From Irpex lacteus (lineage: Eukaryota; Basidiomycota; Agaricomycetes; Polyporales; Irpicaceae): a stretch of 64,000 bases of DNA. Below, piece by piece: positions 10,336-21,741 of the stretch. The stretch spans positions 930,001 through 994,000 of the forward strand of contig MQVO02000004.1 of the NCBI GenBank assembly GCA_001986395.2, written 5' to 3'. The first letter of the stretch is position 1. Every line of letters begins with the position of its first letter. Below the pieces are notes generated by a model. It saw only the letters and a program-made list of their open reading frames with translations. It was not told the origin of the DNA and did not search any database. The position numbers and the translations under genes were made by a program.

Positions 10336-12623
10336 CTACTCATCCCCAACCCCAAACCCCCAATCCCTAACCAAAAACACACTCTCCTCAACCCTCATCT
10401 CAAGCACACCCAACTTCTCCCTCCTCTTCTCCCAAACCCTCACCATCTCCCTCTCATTCCTCGTCAACAACCTCTCCTCGTCCTCCCTCACGTCCGTGCG
10501 CTGCCTCTTGTCTAGGACGGCGCGCAGGAGGGGTTCGTGTTCTTCGTGTTGTCGGCGACGGGAGATGTTGTAGAGGGTTTTGTAGAGGGAGGAGAGGATT
10601 ACTGCGTAGGCCTTTTGGAGGTCTACGTACCTGTGGTGTATGGTATGATGTGATGAGTAAAATACGGGGTTAGGAGAGTGGGACGTACCAGAGGAAGAAG
10701 GTCCGTGCGGGGTTCCTATCTGCGCTCTTCGCGACCTCTTGGAGACTGACGATAGACTCCGCGGACATAGCAGTCAACAACGGTCTTACATCCTTCGGGT
10801 CCATCATCCCAATTTTCGATATCTGTCCATAACACCCCGCACGACTCAAATAAGAAATAAAACATAGAGCACGCGAACCGCCGAACTTACCTGCTTCTCA
10901 TCCATCTTCCCAACCCCCAAAAGCAACCCAACAACCCTAACCCCCTCCTCCCCATACCTTTCCCTCGCAACAGCCTCAAGCACTCTCCTCCTCAACCGTC
11001 TCGCAACAACCTCGTACTCCACCTGTACTTTGCTCCCGTTTACCGACAAGAAGGAGGAGGCCTTGCCGGAGGGGGTGGGGTTGTCGGCGGAGGAGAGGAT
11101 GCCGATGTATTCTTTGAGGAGGGACATTTGGGAGGGGTGTTTTTGGGTTGTGTGCAGACCTGAGGCGAGTATTGAGGTGGAGGAGGAGGGGAGGGAGAGG
11201 GAGATGTTCGCGAGGGATGTTGGGTCTGTGGGAGTAGGTGTTGTCAATTCATGGGAGTATAGGTGGCCGGTGTTAAGGAAGCTGACCTGAACGAACGTCA
11301 GACAACTTCAGCTGCTTCGCCTCAGTAGCCTTAAGCACAGCCTGAATAACCATCGCCGCCCCGTCGTTATACCGTTCCCTTGCAGCCTCTTCGATCATCT
11401 AACCCCCATAAGATGACTTGCCCATGGACATTGACGATGATCGTATCAACTCACCTTGTTCCGGATGTGTACGTTGAACCTCTCGCAGTTGACGCGGAAG
11501 AATACTTCGTCCTAGGAGGAGATAGCGTTAGGATGAAGGACGAAGAATAAATGGTTGGAAGGGGGGACGCACGTCGACTATGTCTTCTTCGACTGCTTTT
11601 CTCTGTTTTTATTGTTTTGTGAGTGCCCGGCAGATAAACAGAAAGGGAATTTGGACACACCTTGCCCGACCGTCCACCATGCTGATCCTTCGCTTTACGT
11701 TTCTACACAATATACAATGTCATAAGTCCAACGCAACCAATTAAAACCCCGCCGCACTCACCATCCCAACCCTCTCAGCCTCCTCCTCCTCCCTCCTAAT
11801 CCTAGCACTCGCAACCTCCCTCGCCTCCTTCAACTGCTTCGCCGTCGGGAACCCGACGATCTTCGCCTTCTCCTCGGCCTCGTACCGGATGCGGCGGTCG
11901 CGCGGGGAGACGTGCGAGAGGACTGTGGCGGGTTTTAGGTGGGAGGTGGAGACTAGTAGGTGGAGGGCTGTGGTGTATTTTGCTGGGCCTTTTTTGGGGG
12001 AGGGGGGAGGGGGGAGGGGGAAGAGAATAGTTAGAATAGTCTTAGATTCATGATGAGTGGAGATAGAAGAAGATGTACCTTTGACTGGGTCAAATTTCGA
12101 TAGTTGGGAGATTATCTCTGGGGGACGTAGTTTGCCATGATCGAGTATCAGCTGCACAACCTCCGCGGCCTACAACCAAAACAGCTCAGCATTCTTCCAT
12201 CTCCCTTACCACTTAAACCAACACCGCAATAATTCAGAAGGAGATCCGCACCCACCGCCTGACCAAACATCTGCTCCGCCAACCACACAAACCGTCCATA
12301 CCTAAGCCTGAGGAGCGTCTCATCCGTATTAACCTCAAACACCTCCCCACCGTCGACATCGCTCACCGCGTGCCAGAGGATATTGTGCTGCACAAGGACG
12401 AGGATGGCGGCGCGCGCTGTGCGGGGTTTGAGATTTGAGAAGCGGATGATCTGCGAGAGGGGGAGGCGGCCGCGGTGGAGGAGGACGTGGGCGACTTTCT
12501 GGAGAGTGAGGTGAGTGATTTATCAGCTTTAATAGAGGGAGAGTGTGGACGTACTGCTGTTAGAGGACCGAAGTGGGTGGCGATGATTTGTTCGCATAAA
12601 TTTGAGGTGTTTGTGTCTGTCAT
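10336..12623 (-). CDS. RPC82: DNA-directed RNA polymerase III subunit RPC3 (RPC82)
   Basis: Eleven exons: complement(join(10336..10630,10689..10822,10891..11225,11287..11398,11455..11511,11573..11602,11661..11702,11762..11988,12079..12169,12256..12498,12555..12623)), 544 residues, in frame throughout. Start MTDTNTSNLCEQIIATHFGPLTAKVAHVLLHRGRL is a typical RPC82 winged-helix opening. It is followed by ISQLSKFDP (second winged helix), the conserved phrase FFRVNCERFNVHIRN, then SDVRSDPTSLANIS, a KIGMMDPKDVR segment and a Lys/Arg/Glu-rich coiled-coil C-terminus ending with ESVFLVRDWGF. The subunit belongs to the RPC82/34/31 subcomplex that opens promoters during tRNA and 5S transcription in the nucleus. 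It is divergently arranged with MCM10. Unusually many very short exons (30, 42 and 57 nt) lie in the middle. Confidence 0.93.
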
Positions 12624-13301
12624 CGTAAAAGCGGCGGCGAGAGGTTGACAGTGAAAGTAATGGAAGGTTAGTAGGCCTGATGCAAGTTTTGAGTAAGATG
12701 GAAGAGAGAGATGAGCAGGAGCAGAGACCTGTAGAGGTGTGGAAGTGGTTACATGAAGGAAGATCATCGAGTAAAGTACGAGCTTCTATTCGCTCGGTTA
12801 TCCCGGCCCGTGGCATCCGCTGCCTTCAAATCCCGGCAGTTCAGTCGTCGTACCTACCAGTTGTACTTTGTTGGCTCAAAGAAAATTCAAACGCATTCGA
12901 AGACCAGCTTTTCATGAGTTTTTAGTATTAAATCCGCAAGGTATATCGCAACAGCATAGTACATTGGCGAGGAGATACTTACAGTACTAAGGGACAGGAA
13001 CATGCTATAACTTACATAGGCCTTTATGAGAGATAAAATAGAGTATAAACAAGTAGTCTGTACTCAGTACTTTCTGCATAGATCACACTTTTGATTTTGC
13101 TCAGGACTCGGAGTCAGGAGTGTTTCCATTAAAAATTCAGCGAAACACGGTCACCTGACCCGACGCGATCAAGATTCAATACCGCGTTACGGGTGATGCG
13201 CGTGACACGTCCACTCCCTCGTCCCTCGTCCACCGTGACAATAACACTCTCGCCCTATCTTATTCTCCCTTCTATTCGTGCTTCTTTCCACTTAATCCAG
13301 C
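12624..13301. promoter_or_regulatory. Shared divergent promoter region of RPC82 and MCM10
   Basis: A 678-bp interval separates the two start codons. The MCM10-proximal half is rich in CpG steps and holds an ACGCGA (13163-13168), a partial match to the MluI box. The final 100 bp before the MCM10 ATG are pyrimidine-rich, as is common near fungal transcription starts. I see no gene inside. Confidence 0.5.
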
Positions 13302-16022
13302 ATGGACTCCTCCACAGCTCGAAGACAAACCGAAGAACGAAAACAAGCCGAGATACGACGACAGATAGCTGCACTTCAAGCTCAATTGAAGGAGGTGCCT
13401 GCTCTCGAGGAGGACGTCCTAGCTACGCCGAAGAAGAGGAAACAGCAGAACAGTATACTTGCACCTGGGACTCCCTCACCACGTACGTCTCAAAGTCCTC
13501 TTGGCTGGGGTATTATTGACTTGGACATCCGTTGTAGGAAAGAAAAGACGAAGCGAAGATGTCCCACGACAAGCTAGCACATCCCGACCCGCCCCTCCAT
13601 CAATACCACGCGCAGACACCATCCGAGACTCCCAAGCTCGCCACACTCTCACCAACAAGATAGCAAAGCCGGCCGCCCCGTCCACCGTGCTCTCCAAACT
13701 CGCGAGCTTGAGTACTTCTCACACCGACGAGGATCCTGACTACACTCAAGTTCGCTCGGAGGGATTTTTACAACGCGCACCAGCTAAAGAAGCTAAAGAA
13801 GACAGTGGGGATTGTGGTCGGGCGACGAGACGCGAGGAGGACCTTACTGTTATCGAGGATCTCGACCCCGGCCCGTACGAGCATAAAGCTCCGTTCGACG
13901 ACCCCCACTTCCAGAAGCTGGAGCCTCACTCTGGTATCAGACTATCGTGCGTATTCATACATTGCCATATCAACGCATTGCTGAACCTCATACGCTAGCT
14001 CACGCGCAATCCCCCACGACGAATTCCAAGACTACCTCCGCGGCCGGTACTACCTCTCCCCCTCCCGTCTCTACTCCGTCATCCGCCTCCTCCCCAGCAA
14101 ACAAGGCTACGACGTGCCCGTCGAGGGCGACTGGGTGACTATCGCTGTCATCGCGGAGAGGGGTCCGTTGAGGTATAGTAAGGCCCCTGTGGACGCTGTC
14201 AAGGAAGAACCGGGGGACGATTTGAAGAGTCTCTCGCTTGATGCCCCTTCTCAGAATAATAGACCGCAGTATCAGAATCAGTGGAAGGGAAAGGGAAAAG
14301 CGAAAGCCAAAGAAGAACCCTCCAAACCATCAGGCAAGCGCTACATAAACCTCAAACTCATAGACTTCGGCTGCCGCTCCTCCTCCTCCGCCACCTCCCA
14401 AAAGTCCACTCTCCGGGGCGACGCCTTCCTCTCCCTCCTGCTCTTCGAGAGCGACAGCGTAGAGGAGGTTATTAAGGTGGATGAGGATGGGAGGGAGAAA
14501 AAGGAGAAGGTGTATAGAGGTGGGAGTAGGGGTGCGTTTGAGCGGATGGCGAAGTTGAAGGAGGGAGCTGTTGTGGCGCTGCTGAACCCGAAGATTTTGA
14601 GGCCTTTTCAGGTTCGTCTTCCCACTCCCTTCCCTCCTCTTCACTTTCACGACTAATATGGTTGTATAATGATAACAGCGAGCCACAGACACCCCCCACC
14701 CAACAGACAACATCCTCGCCCTCACGCCCCTCTCCCTCTCCTCCGTCTGCATCATCGGCCACTCGCTCGATTTGGGTATGTGCGCCGTCGTCAAAAGGGA
14801 CGGGAAGACGTGTGGGAGCTGGTGTGATAAACGCGTTAGTGAGGTTTGTGAGTGGCATGTGCAGCATGCTGTGCAGGGGAAGAGGGCGGGGAGGGCGGAG
14901 TTCTCTATGGGGTGCGTTCTACTACACGACTATTTCTTTGTTGGGATGAGAGAGGGAGGGAGGCTGATGGTGTTTTTTGGGTAGGACGTCGGGAATGACG
15001 ACTGCCCCGAAGCGCAAACCAGCATACGACCCCGCCCGCCAATGGGGTCTCCAACCTTCCCACCCCTCCACCGCCTCTGCCGACGCAACATACATAGTCT
15101 CCGGCCACATAGTATCCAACTCCACCTCCACGCAGTCGCTGTTTATAAGCGAGAGTGTGGGGAGAGACGCACAGGCGAGGGCGGCGCGGAGGGCGAAGGA
15201 GAGGGAGGAGGAGGGGGTGTTGATGGAGGGGCTTAGGAGGAGGGATAGGGAGGGGGTTAGGGTTTTGTGGGCTGCTAGGGAGTTTGCTGAGAGGGAGAAG
15301 CGCGAAGCTGCTTCGAAGCTTTCCTCGGACAAGAAGGCTAAAGCTACAAAAGGGAAGGAGAAGAGCAAGGAGGGGAGGTCTAAAGACAAGGACGACAAAG
15401 GGAAAGGGAGAGATCCCTCAGGCTCAGATAAAGGCTCGGAAGACGCAGAGGATGAAGGGGAAGACAAAGAGGACGGGGAAGGAAAGGGAAAGCTAAAGAG
15501 CGCGTACTCAGCGACGCTGATCCGGACGTTAGGCTTCGACCCTACGGGGAAGCGGAAGGGTGCTACTGCGAAGGACGTGCAGGATAAGGTCAGTCCTGTC
15601 CCTCTTCTCCCTTTCGTTTTTGCTGACGATGGTGTTGTGTTGTGATGGTGTGTGGTGTGTTGTGGTGGAATGGTGGAATGGTGTAGTTGAGCGCGTTGGC
15701 GAGTATACACGCGAAGAAGAAGGTGGGGGATGTTAGGTTGGGGCCGAGACCTGGGGGGAAGAGGAGTAGTGTCGTCGCGCCGCCTGAGCCTGTGAAGCCA
15801 GAGAAGACGGAGAAGCCACGGAGCAGGGTTGCTTCTCCAGAGCCAAGTTTGGATTTTCCTGATAGCAGTGAGAGTGATGATGGGATAGGAAGAGTGAGAG
15901 GAGGGAGTGGGAAGGGGGAGAAGGAGAAGGAGAAGGTGGAGGGGAAGGGGGTGGAGATGGGGATGGGGGAGGTAGGGATGGGGGAGGGGATGGTTAATTT
16001 GGATAGTAGTGATGTTGAGTAG
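13302..16022 (+). CDS. MCM10: DNA replication initiation factor Mcm10
   Basis: Reads join(13302..13482,13538..13946,13999..14611,14679..14911,14985..15588,15687..16022), 791 residues. The N-terminus (about 1-35) is a short coiled coil rich in Arg/Gln/Glu. The OB-fold part (about 180-400) includes DPHFQKLEPHSGIRLSSRAI, a YYLSPSRLYSVIR block, GDWVTIAVIAERGPLRYS and INLKLIDFG. Then comes the Mcm10-type zinc finger with Cys436, Cys446, Cys458 and His461 (CX9CX11CX2H), followed by GRAEFSMGTSGM. The C-terminal third is Lys/Glu-rich and low in complexity and ends in an acidic tail (SSDVE). Mcm10 activates the CMG helicase and recruits Pol alpha at origins. Starting at the first in-frame ATG matches the coiled coil. 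The zinc finger makes this assignment firm; the C-terminal tail is poorly conserved in general. Confidence 0.93.
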
Positions 16023-16261
16023 GGTGGCAGGATATGATTGCTCATGTGTACTGATAGAATATACTGCATGATCCCGGATAGGCCTTTGTTGTGTGGTATT
16101 CTCAACATGCACGGACCAGCCTGAGGGGTACTTGATTGAATTGGGCAAATTTTTGGATACAATATCAAAATTGGGAGACACTCCGTCAAGTGCGATCTAA
16201 TACGAAAACGACAGTAGATGGTGACATAGCATAGCAATTTTCGCTATAGGTACTTCCTCAT

Positions 16262-16398
16262 GGCCAGGGGTGGACCTAACTGGGTCCCTTGGGTCCTGGC
16301 TCGACCCAAGCTGACGCCCCCTATACAGCACCTAACTGGTGCAGGTGCGGGCGCCGGACTACCTTAACAGGTAAATTTGACCCCTGGCACCCCTGGCC
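16262..16398. repeat. 137-bp inverted-repeat element (possible hAT-like MITE remnant)
   Basis: The ends are perfect 11-bp inverted repeats: GGCCAGGGGTG at 16262-16272 and its complement at 16388-16398. CAGGGGTG-type termini are common in hAT transposons. I could not find a matching 8-bp target duplication, so this is either old or not a transposon. It lies 240 bp downstream of MCM10. Confidence 0.4.
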
Positions 16399-16415
16399 TT
16401 AGATCCAAATTTCGC

Positions 16416-16442
16416 GGGGGGCCCGCCTTCGGCGGGCTCCCC
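16416..16442. other. Strong GC-rich hairpin with a C(TTCG)G loop
   Basis: The arms GCCCGCC (16421-16427) and GGCGGGC (16431-16437) are separated by TTC, so the loop closes as C(TTCG)G, the stable UUCG tetraloop type when transcribed. Outer GGGG/CCCC tracts can extend the stem with one bulge. Its role is unknown; it could act in a 3' UTR or mark the edge of the adjacent inverted-repeat element. Confidence 0.6.
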
Positions 16443-17181
16443 TTGCCATGACCCAATTTTCCATGCTATAACTACTTACAGTAGTAGAATCTTGGGCAAT
16501 TCGCTCCGACCAATTCTCAGCGCTCCGACTCGCAGTTGTTGATGGCCGCGGAGTTCTGGACTTTCACCTCCACCGTCAAGTTGACTTGGTCTGTCTCCCA
16601 TAAGTACAGTATAGGTGCCTATGAAAGATAGACATATATTCGGACTCTGGGATAAGCATGACTCTGCAGCGTGAAGCCTTGCAGATGATCTTCATTCCGA
16701 CTCCCCGAGCATCATGCTGCATGCACTTCTAGCCAGCCACTGGACAAACACGGTGAGTGAGTTGCAAGAGGTAGAACTCCCATACTTACACTCACGGACA
16801 CATTGTGGGTGCCGTTCTCCAGCCAGGTAATAAGACGTCGAACATCGTACACTTATAAAGAACGGTGATGTTCTGAGATAGCGCACTTACCTCTGGCCAA
16901 GTCAAAACACTCGAGGTCGGAGGTCCTGGCGACTGCTCTCTCGCTACACATTCGAAAACGTCACTGCTATCACGAAAAAGCACAGAAGCAGTGCTCATCA
17001 GCTGTAACTGGCTCATCTACAGAACGAAACGAATCAAATTCGATCCAACGGCGGCTGTCGATCGCACTCAAATCCAAACCAACTTCCAGCCTCCAAATCG
17101 GGACGCATATAAACCAACCACCCTCAGCCTCCTCTCCTTCTCCAGACACCACCACCACCGAGCTCGTCCACTTCGCTGTGC
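16443..17181. other. Intergenic before the tandem kinase gene
   Basis: The last 200 bp form the kinase 5' region (pyrimidine-rich stretch at about 17,110-17,160). On the minus strand a 74-codon frame (16792-17016) begins convincingly (MSQLQLMSTASVLFRD) and has donor-like GTAAGT sites. I could not build a consistent multi-exon gene from it, so it is left unannotated. Confidence 0.4.
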
Positions 17182-20100
17182 ATGGCTCGCCCCGCTGTTG
17201 TCTCACCTCGCGCCCGCGTATCCGCGGCGCTCTGGGTCGTCGTCGTCTCTCTCGTCGCGTACACCGTCTGGGTCATCCTGGAACGAGATGTTCGTGGCTC
17301 TTGCTCGACGTCGGCCTTGGTTTCGGTTTTCTCTTGGTTTGGGTTCCCGTTTTCTTTCCCTTTCTCTTCCCCTTCTTCTTCTTCCTCTTGCTTGAAGTCG
17401 TCTGCCCTCTCTTCAGGCGACGTCTCCCGTTTTGTTGCTTCTATGCGTGTTGTACGACACCTCACATTCCTTCTCGTCTCGTTCCTTGGTTCGGTCCCCT
17501 CCCCTCTCTCTCAAACTCTCTTGCGCCTCGTACGTTCAACGACGTACGGGCCTTCCCTTCTTTATTGTGGCGGTAGCTTCTGCTCCCCCTCCCCCACTCG
17601 ACTCCACTCTTCTTTCGCCGAGCTTGCTGCTCCGCACCTTCCATCCATCTCTGGCTCTTATCTTCCCTACTTCATCTTATTCCTTGCTCTATCTGTTGTA
17701 TCTTTCAAGTTCTGGCTCTACCGCGTCGTCGTACCTTCCTTCCACAACGTCCCTATGGACAAGGACGAACGCTGGCTTATTCCTGCTCTCCACCGGAAGC
17801 TGGCCCTCTTCCATGCCAAGTGCTCTGCATCGTTCAGTTCCCTCTGGCAACACTCTTTGCGTCCTTCGCTTCTCCACTCGTGCTCGTTGCACCACATCCT
17901 ATTCCCTCTGCTCCCCGTCACGGTCATACTCCCTTCTCTTGTTGTCGACCACCGGCTCTGCTTCAAACCCGACGTCGGTATCACCCATTGCTCTGCTCAC
18001 TCCCTCCCTACCCTCAACCGCCTCGCACACCCCTTACTCAAATCTCTCTCCGCGGTCTGGCATTCTCCTCTGGTAAGGAGGGCCATATGGGGTTTAGTTT
18101 TGGCAGTCATGGTTGGATATCTGGTGTACTGGTATTCGCTTATTTATCTAGTGATGGTATGTGCTCGGTTCATTGTCTTCTGAGCCCTTGCTGATGCATT
18201 CATTGTGCAGCGGGCATACTTCTCCCGCAAGGCTGGACGACTGTTGACGGCTGTCCAGAGTGTGGCTCTCGTGCATTCCCTGACACAATACGTCGACCTC
18301 TCTGTGGGACTCGACAACGATAGCTCGCTCGATGACTCTGCCGACGCTGGCTCTGACGACGACTCTTTCGACCTCGAACTTTCTATCGCCTCCCAAGCCA
18401 CCCCTGATTCTTCTGCGCATTCTCCGGTCCAGAACGGCGACATCTCTGTGGAACTCGGCGATATTGTCTCGCTCGACGCTGATACTGACGACGCTAGCTC
18501 TGACGATGAGTTCTTCGACGCTGCCCTACTTGAACATTCTTTCGCCACCGAGGGATCCCTGGAATCTCTTGTCGATACTGCTACTACTGACGACGACGAT
18601 ATATCCGACGATGACTTCTTCGACGCTGCCGAACCGGAACACTCCATGTCCGACGAAGAATCCCTGGACTCTACTATCGATACCGCTACTGCTACTCCTG
18701 TTCTGACAAACTCTAACGACACTGTTGACTCTCGACTTGATGCCGGGGATGACATTGTGGTCCTTCAACTCGACACTCCTGGGCACGTCGAGGAACATCC
18801 CATCGCCCACGAGGAACCTGTGGGGCTCCATGTGGATGTCGCTACTGCTACGCCTACTCCTGCTAGCCCTGGTGCCTTCGACAATGATGTTGACTCTCTA
18901 CTTGATGCCGGTGATGACGTGGTGGTTCTTCAACTCGAAACTCCTGGACACGTTGAGGAACATCCTATCGCCCTCGAGGAACCTCTGGACTCTCCTGTAG
19001 ATGTCGCTATTACTACGCCTGCTATGGTCACCTCTGACTCTGACGACGATACTGACTCTCGGCTTAACGACGGCGACGATATCGTGGTTCTTCAACTCGA
19101 AACTCCCGGCTACGTCGCGGCTAGTCCTTCCATCGACACAACCGCTGCTCCAGCCGTCGATGAACAACGTGAAGACTCTGCTCTAGTACCGGCTTCGACT
19201 ATCAGCCGCCCAGCTAGCGAAGCCCGCCAGTACTCCCCTCACTTCCCCGAAGGCTATCATCTGGCCAAAGAATTCCTCGAAGACTATGAACTTACATCTG
19301 TGGAACTTGACGTTGACCACTCCGGCTTCCGACTCGCTGCACGCTCACGACGGTGTGGACGCCGGGTTTCAGTAAAGTTCTTCTCGCCCTTCAACGAGGG
19401 CTCGCAGTGGGTAGCTCATCCACAGCTCGGAAGCATCCCTTATGAAGCGTTCATCGGCATGACGTTCGTTCATCATAACATCGCGTCCACACTGAACGTG
19501 TTCAAGAATGCATGTGGATGGTTCTATCTGGTACGTCTCTCCTAGTAATTTTTACTCGTCGGATGGTGACTGATGCTCTCGTAGGTGCAAGATACTGGTA
19601 TCAAGCTCGACGATTTCATTGCCAACTCCCTGTTCCGATCGCAGGGCCTGGATATGGCGCGGCTCATCTTCACCCAAATTGTCGCAGCTGTCCGCTGCCT
19701 TCACGCGGGTGGCGCTGCCCATGGCGATCTCCGACTGGACAATTTCATTGTCACTGACATCGGCGAGGTACGTATTTGCATGAATTCATTCACGCCTCTC
19801 GCTGACCAATGTGCGCTTTTAGGTGAAGCTTGCAGCGCTCTCCACAGTGAAGCTTTCCGTAAATGAGGACGGCACCGGTTTCCTCTATGACTCGCGCGAG
19901 TATCAAGGACAGGATCTATATGCACCGCCAGAGGTCCTGGCGAGCCACTTCGGTGAACATTACTCTCCGCTGGACGCCGATATATGGTCCCTTGGCGTCA
20001 TCCTCTTCGAACTCGTGCTGGGTTACTCTCCTTTCCGCACCAAGGATGCGATCATTCAGGTTGCGATCGATGGTCAATTCCCTACCGATCTATGGATGTC

Positions 20101-21450
20101 TGGCGATGCCGATTTCTTAGGTCAGATTGGAGTGGCTGCGGTGCTCGAGTGCTGCTTGCAAGCCATTCCAGAGAGCCGGAACACTATCGAGGAACTGAGG
20201 ACGCACGAGTGGCTCCTCCGTACGAACATAGCGGAGTTGCCCTCATTCCATTCGTCGTCCACGGTTACTCAACTCCAGTCAAACGAGGTAGAGCTGACCA
20301 CCGTCGGTCCATCCACTCTCGCGCTCGCGCAACCGGACAACGTGTCGTATATCTCTATCATCCGCCAAAAGTTCCTCGACCGCTTTGATCTGGACGCTAC
20401 GCTCAGCGAAGACTTCTTACGCATCTATGCTCCCGGTCCTATCCTTGGTGTCGGGGGATTTGGGTGCGTGATCAAGGCCCGCCATCGCGTGCTGGGACAT
20501 GATGTAGCGTTCAAGTTCATCCGCAAGTCAAAGGTTTCACACTTGGGGTGGACGGTTGATGAACACGGCGAATCGCTGCCTTTGGAGGTCCAGTTGATGA
20601 CGATGGCCACACACGACAATATTGCGAAGTCTCTTGAGGTCTTCCAGGACGAGGACTTCTTCTATATTGTAAGTTTTCATCCTCGTACTAGTACTCCTTG
20701 TGTGTCGATGTTAATTGATATCGCCAGGGCGTTGAACTCCATGGCTCTCCATGGACCATGCTTGGCGGAGGAGACGGCGGAAACAGCCTTTATGACTTCC
20801 TCAATGCGCACGGACCGCTATCAGAAGACGTTGCACGGTACATCTTCGGTCAGATCGTCGAGGCCATCCACTATCTTCACAGCATCGGGATTTCTCATGG
20901 TGACCTTAAGCCTGCGAATATGCTCATTGACGACAATCTCAAGGTATGTAGCCATTACTCTCGCTCTTTTTCCCTTGCGTTCAAGTTGTTCGGTTGTTGA
21001 CGTTTCCTTTCTCTATTGCAGGTGAAGATAATCGATTTCGGCAACGCTGTCTTGGACGACCTCAGCCTTCCGCCGGTTGATCGTCTCCATGAGATGGGGT
21101 GGTACTGTGGTACGCCCGTATACATGCCTCCGGAGTGCTGGGTGCGCAAAGAGGCCCTCTATGCCCCTACGGACGTGTGGAGTCTCGGCATAATCCTGGT
21201 TGAGCTGTTGACCCACGAACTCCCCTACTACGATGAAAACGATGTCGTGGAGATGAAATGCCACCTCAAAGAGGATTGGAACGCGGGGCTAAGTGACGAT
21301 GTCAAGCACATGATTACCGGGACGTGTCTCGCTTATTATCCGGAGGGTCGAGCGACGATTGAAGAGGTGCGGGCACATCCTTGGTTGGTCGGGTGGAGAG
21401 CTATGGGAGGGATGATGGCAGTTGTGAAGGATATGAAAACGGAAATGTAG
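17182..21450 (+). CDS. Membrane-anchored tandem kinase (pseudokinase plus kinase)
   Basis: Reads join(17182..18156,18211..19530,19585..19767,19823..20668,20728..20943,21022..21450), 1,322 residues, all introns in phase 0. Residues 1-325 carry about four hydrophobic segments (near 13-32, 155-178, 232-250 and 298-325). Residues 326-665 are acidic and repetitive. Kinase domain 1 (about 668-930) has the Lys of VSVKF (about 712), HGDLRLDN (about 811) and APPE plus DADIWSLG. It lacks a glycine loop, and VKLAALS (from 827) stands where DFG is expected. Kinase domain 2 (about 1030-1310) has GVGGFG (1035-1040), Lys1057, HGDLKPAN (1165 on), DFG (1185-1187), MPPE (1215-1218) and DVWSLG, so it looks competent for Ser/Thr phosphorylation. 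Introns split both domains just before the alphaD region and just before the VK(I/L) strand. Substrate, membrane and ligand are unknown. A gene fusion is the alternative origin for the N-terminal part. Confidence 0.8.
18721..19150 (+). repeat. Three coding repeats of about 54-55 codons in the acidic region
   Basis: Unit starts at about 18725, 18890 and 19052 (periods 165 and 162 nt). Each encodes a DSRL(D/N)xGDDIVVLQL(D/E)TPGxV core. The first two units also share EEHPIAxEEP. A shorter diverged pair with SSDDEFFDAA / ISDDDFFDAA lies just before (about 18500-18700). All sit in frame within the tandem kinase gene, between the membrane part and the pseudokinase. Confidence 0.85.
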
Positions 21451-21741
21451 AAAAATAATCTGTAATTGCTTTGAAATGTTTTCGAATGTCGTAGCTATCT
21501 GTTGAATACTGTAGTAATGTTGCTTTATCTTATACGCACGCTTTCTCCTAAAACTCTGTTCTGAACAACTTGAGTCGAGAAATCCCATAGTTGGCATGCA
21601 TGACTCTATCGAGTATGATATCGGCAGTGGACGCTACATACGCGATTACTAGAATAGAACTAAACAATGTCCTCGATGGGCTTCGTTCACTTGAAGGACA
21701 GTGCTACCCGCACTGAGCTGTCTACGGCAATTACTTCTCTG

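Noticed and set aside
14922..16237. Large minus-strand frames opposite MCM10 exons 5-6
   Set aside because: They are mirror images of the Lys/Glu-rich low-complexity coding region and have Pro/Ser/Leu-rich, non-protein-like content.
16262..16398. Calling the 137-bp inverted-repeat element a definite hAT MITE
   Set aside because: No matching 8-bp target duplication was found, so only an inverted repeat is claimed.
16680..17016. Possible small minus-strand gene (MSQLQLMSTASVLFRD..., later YDVRRLITWLENGTHNVSVS)
   Set aside because: The attractive segments are in different frames, and the visible donor (GTAAGT) and acceptors do not join them in phase. It may be real, but I cannot support a model.
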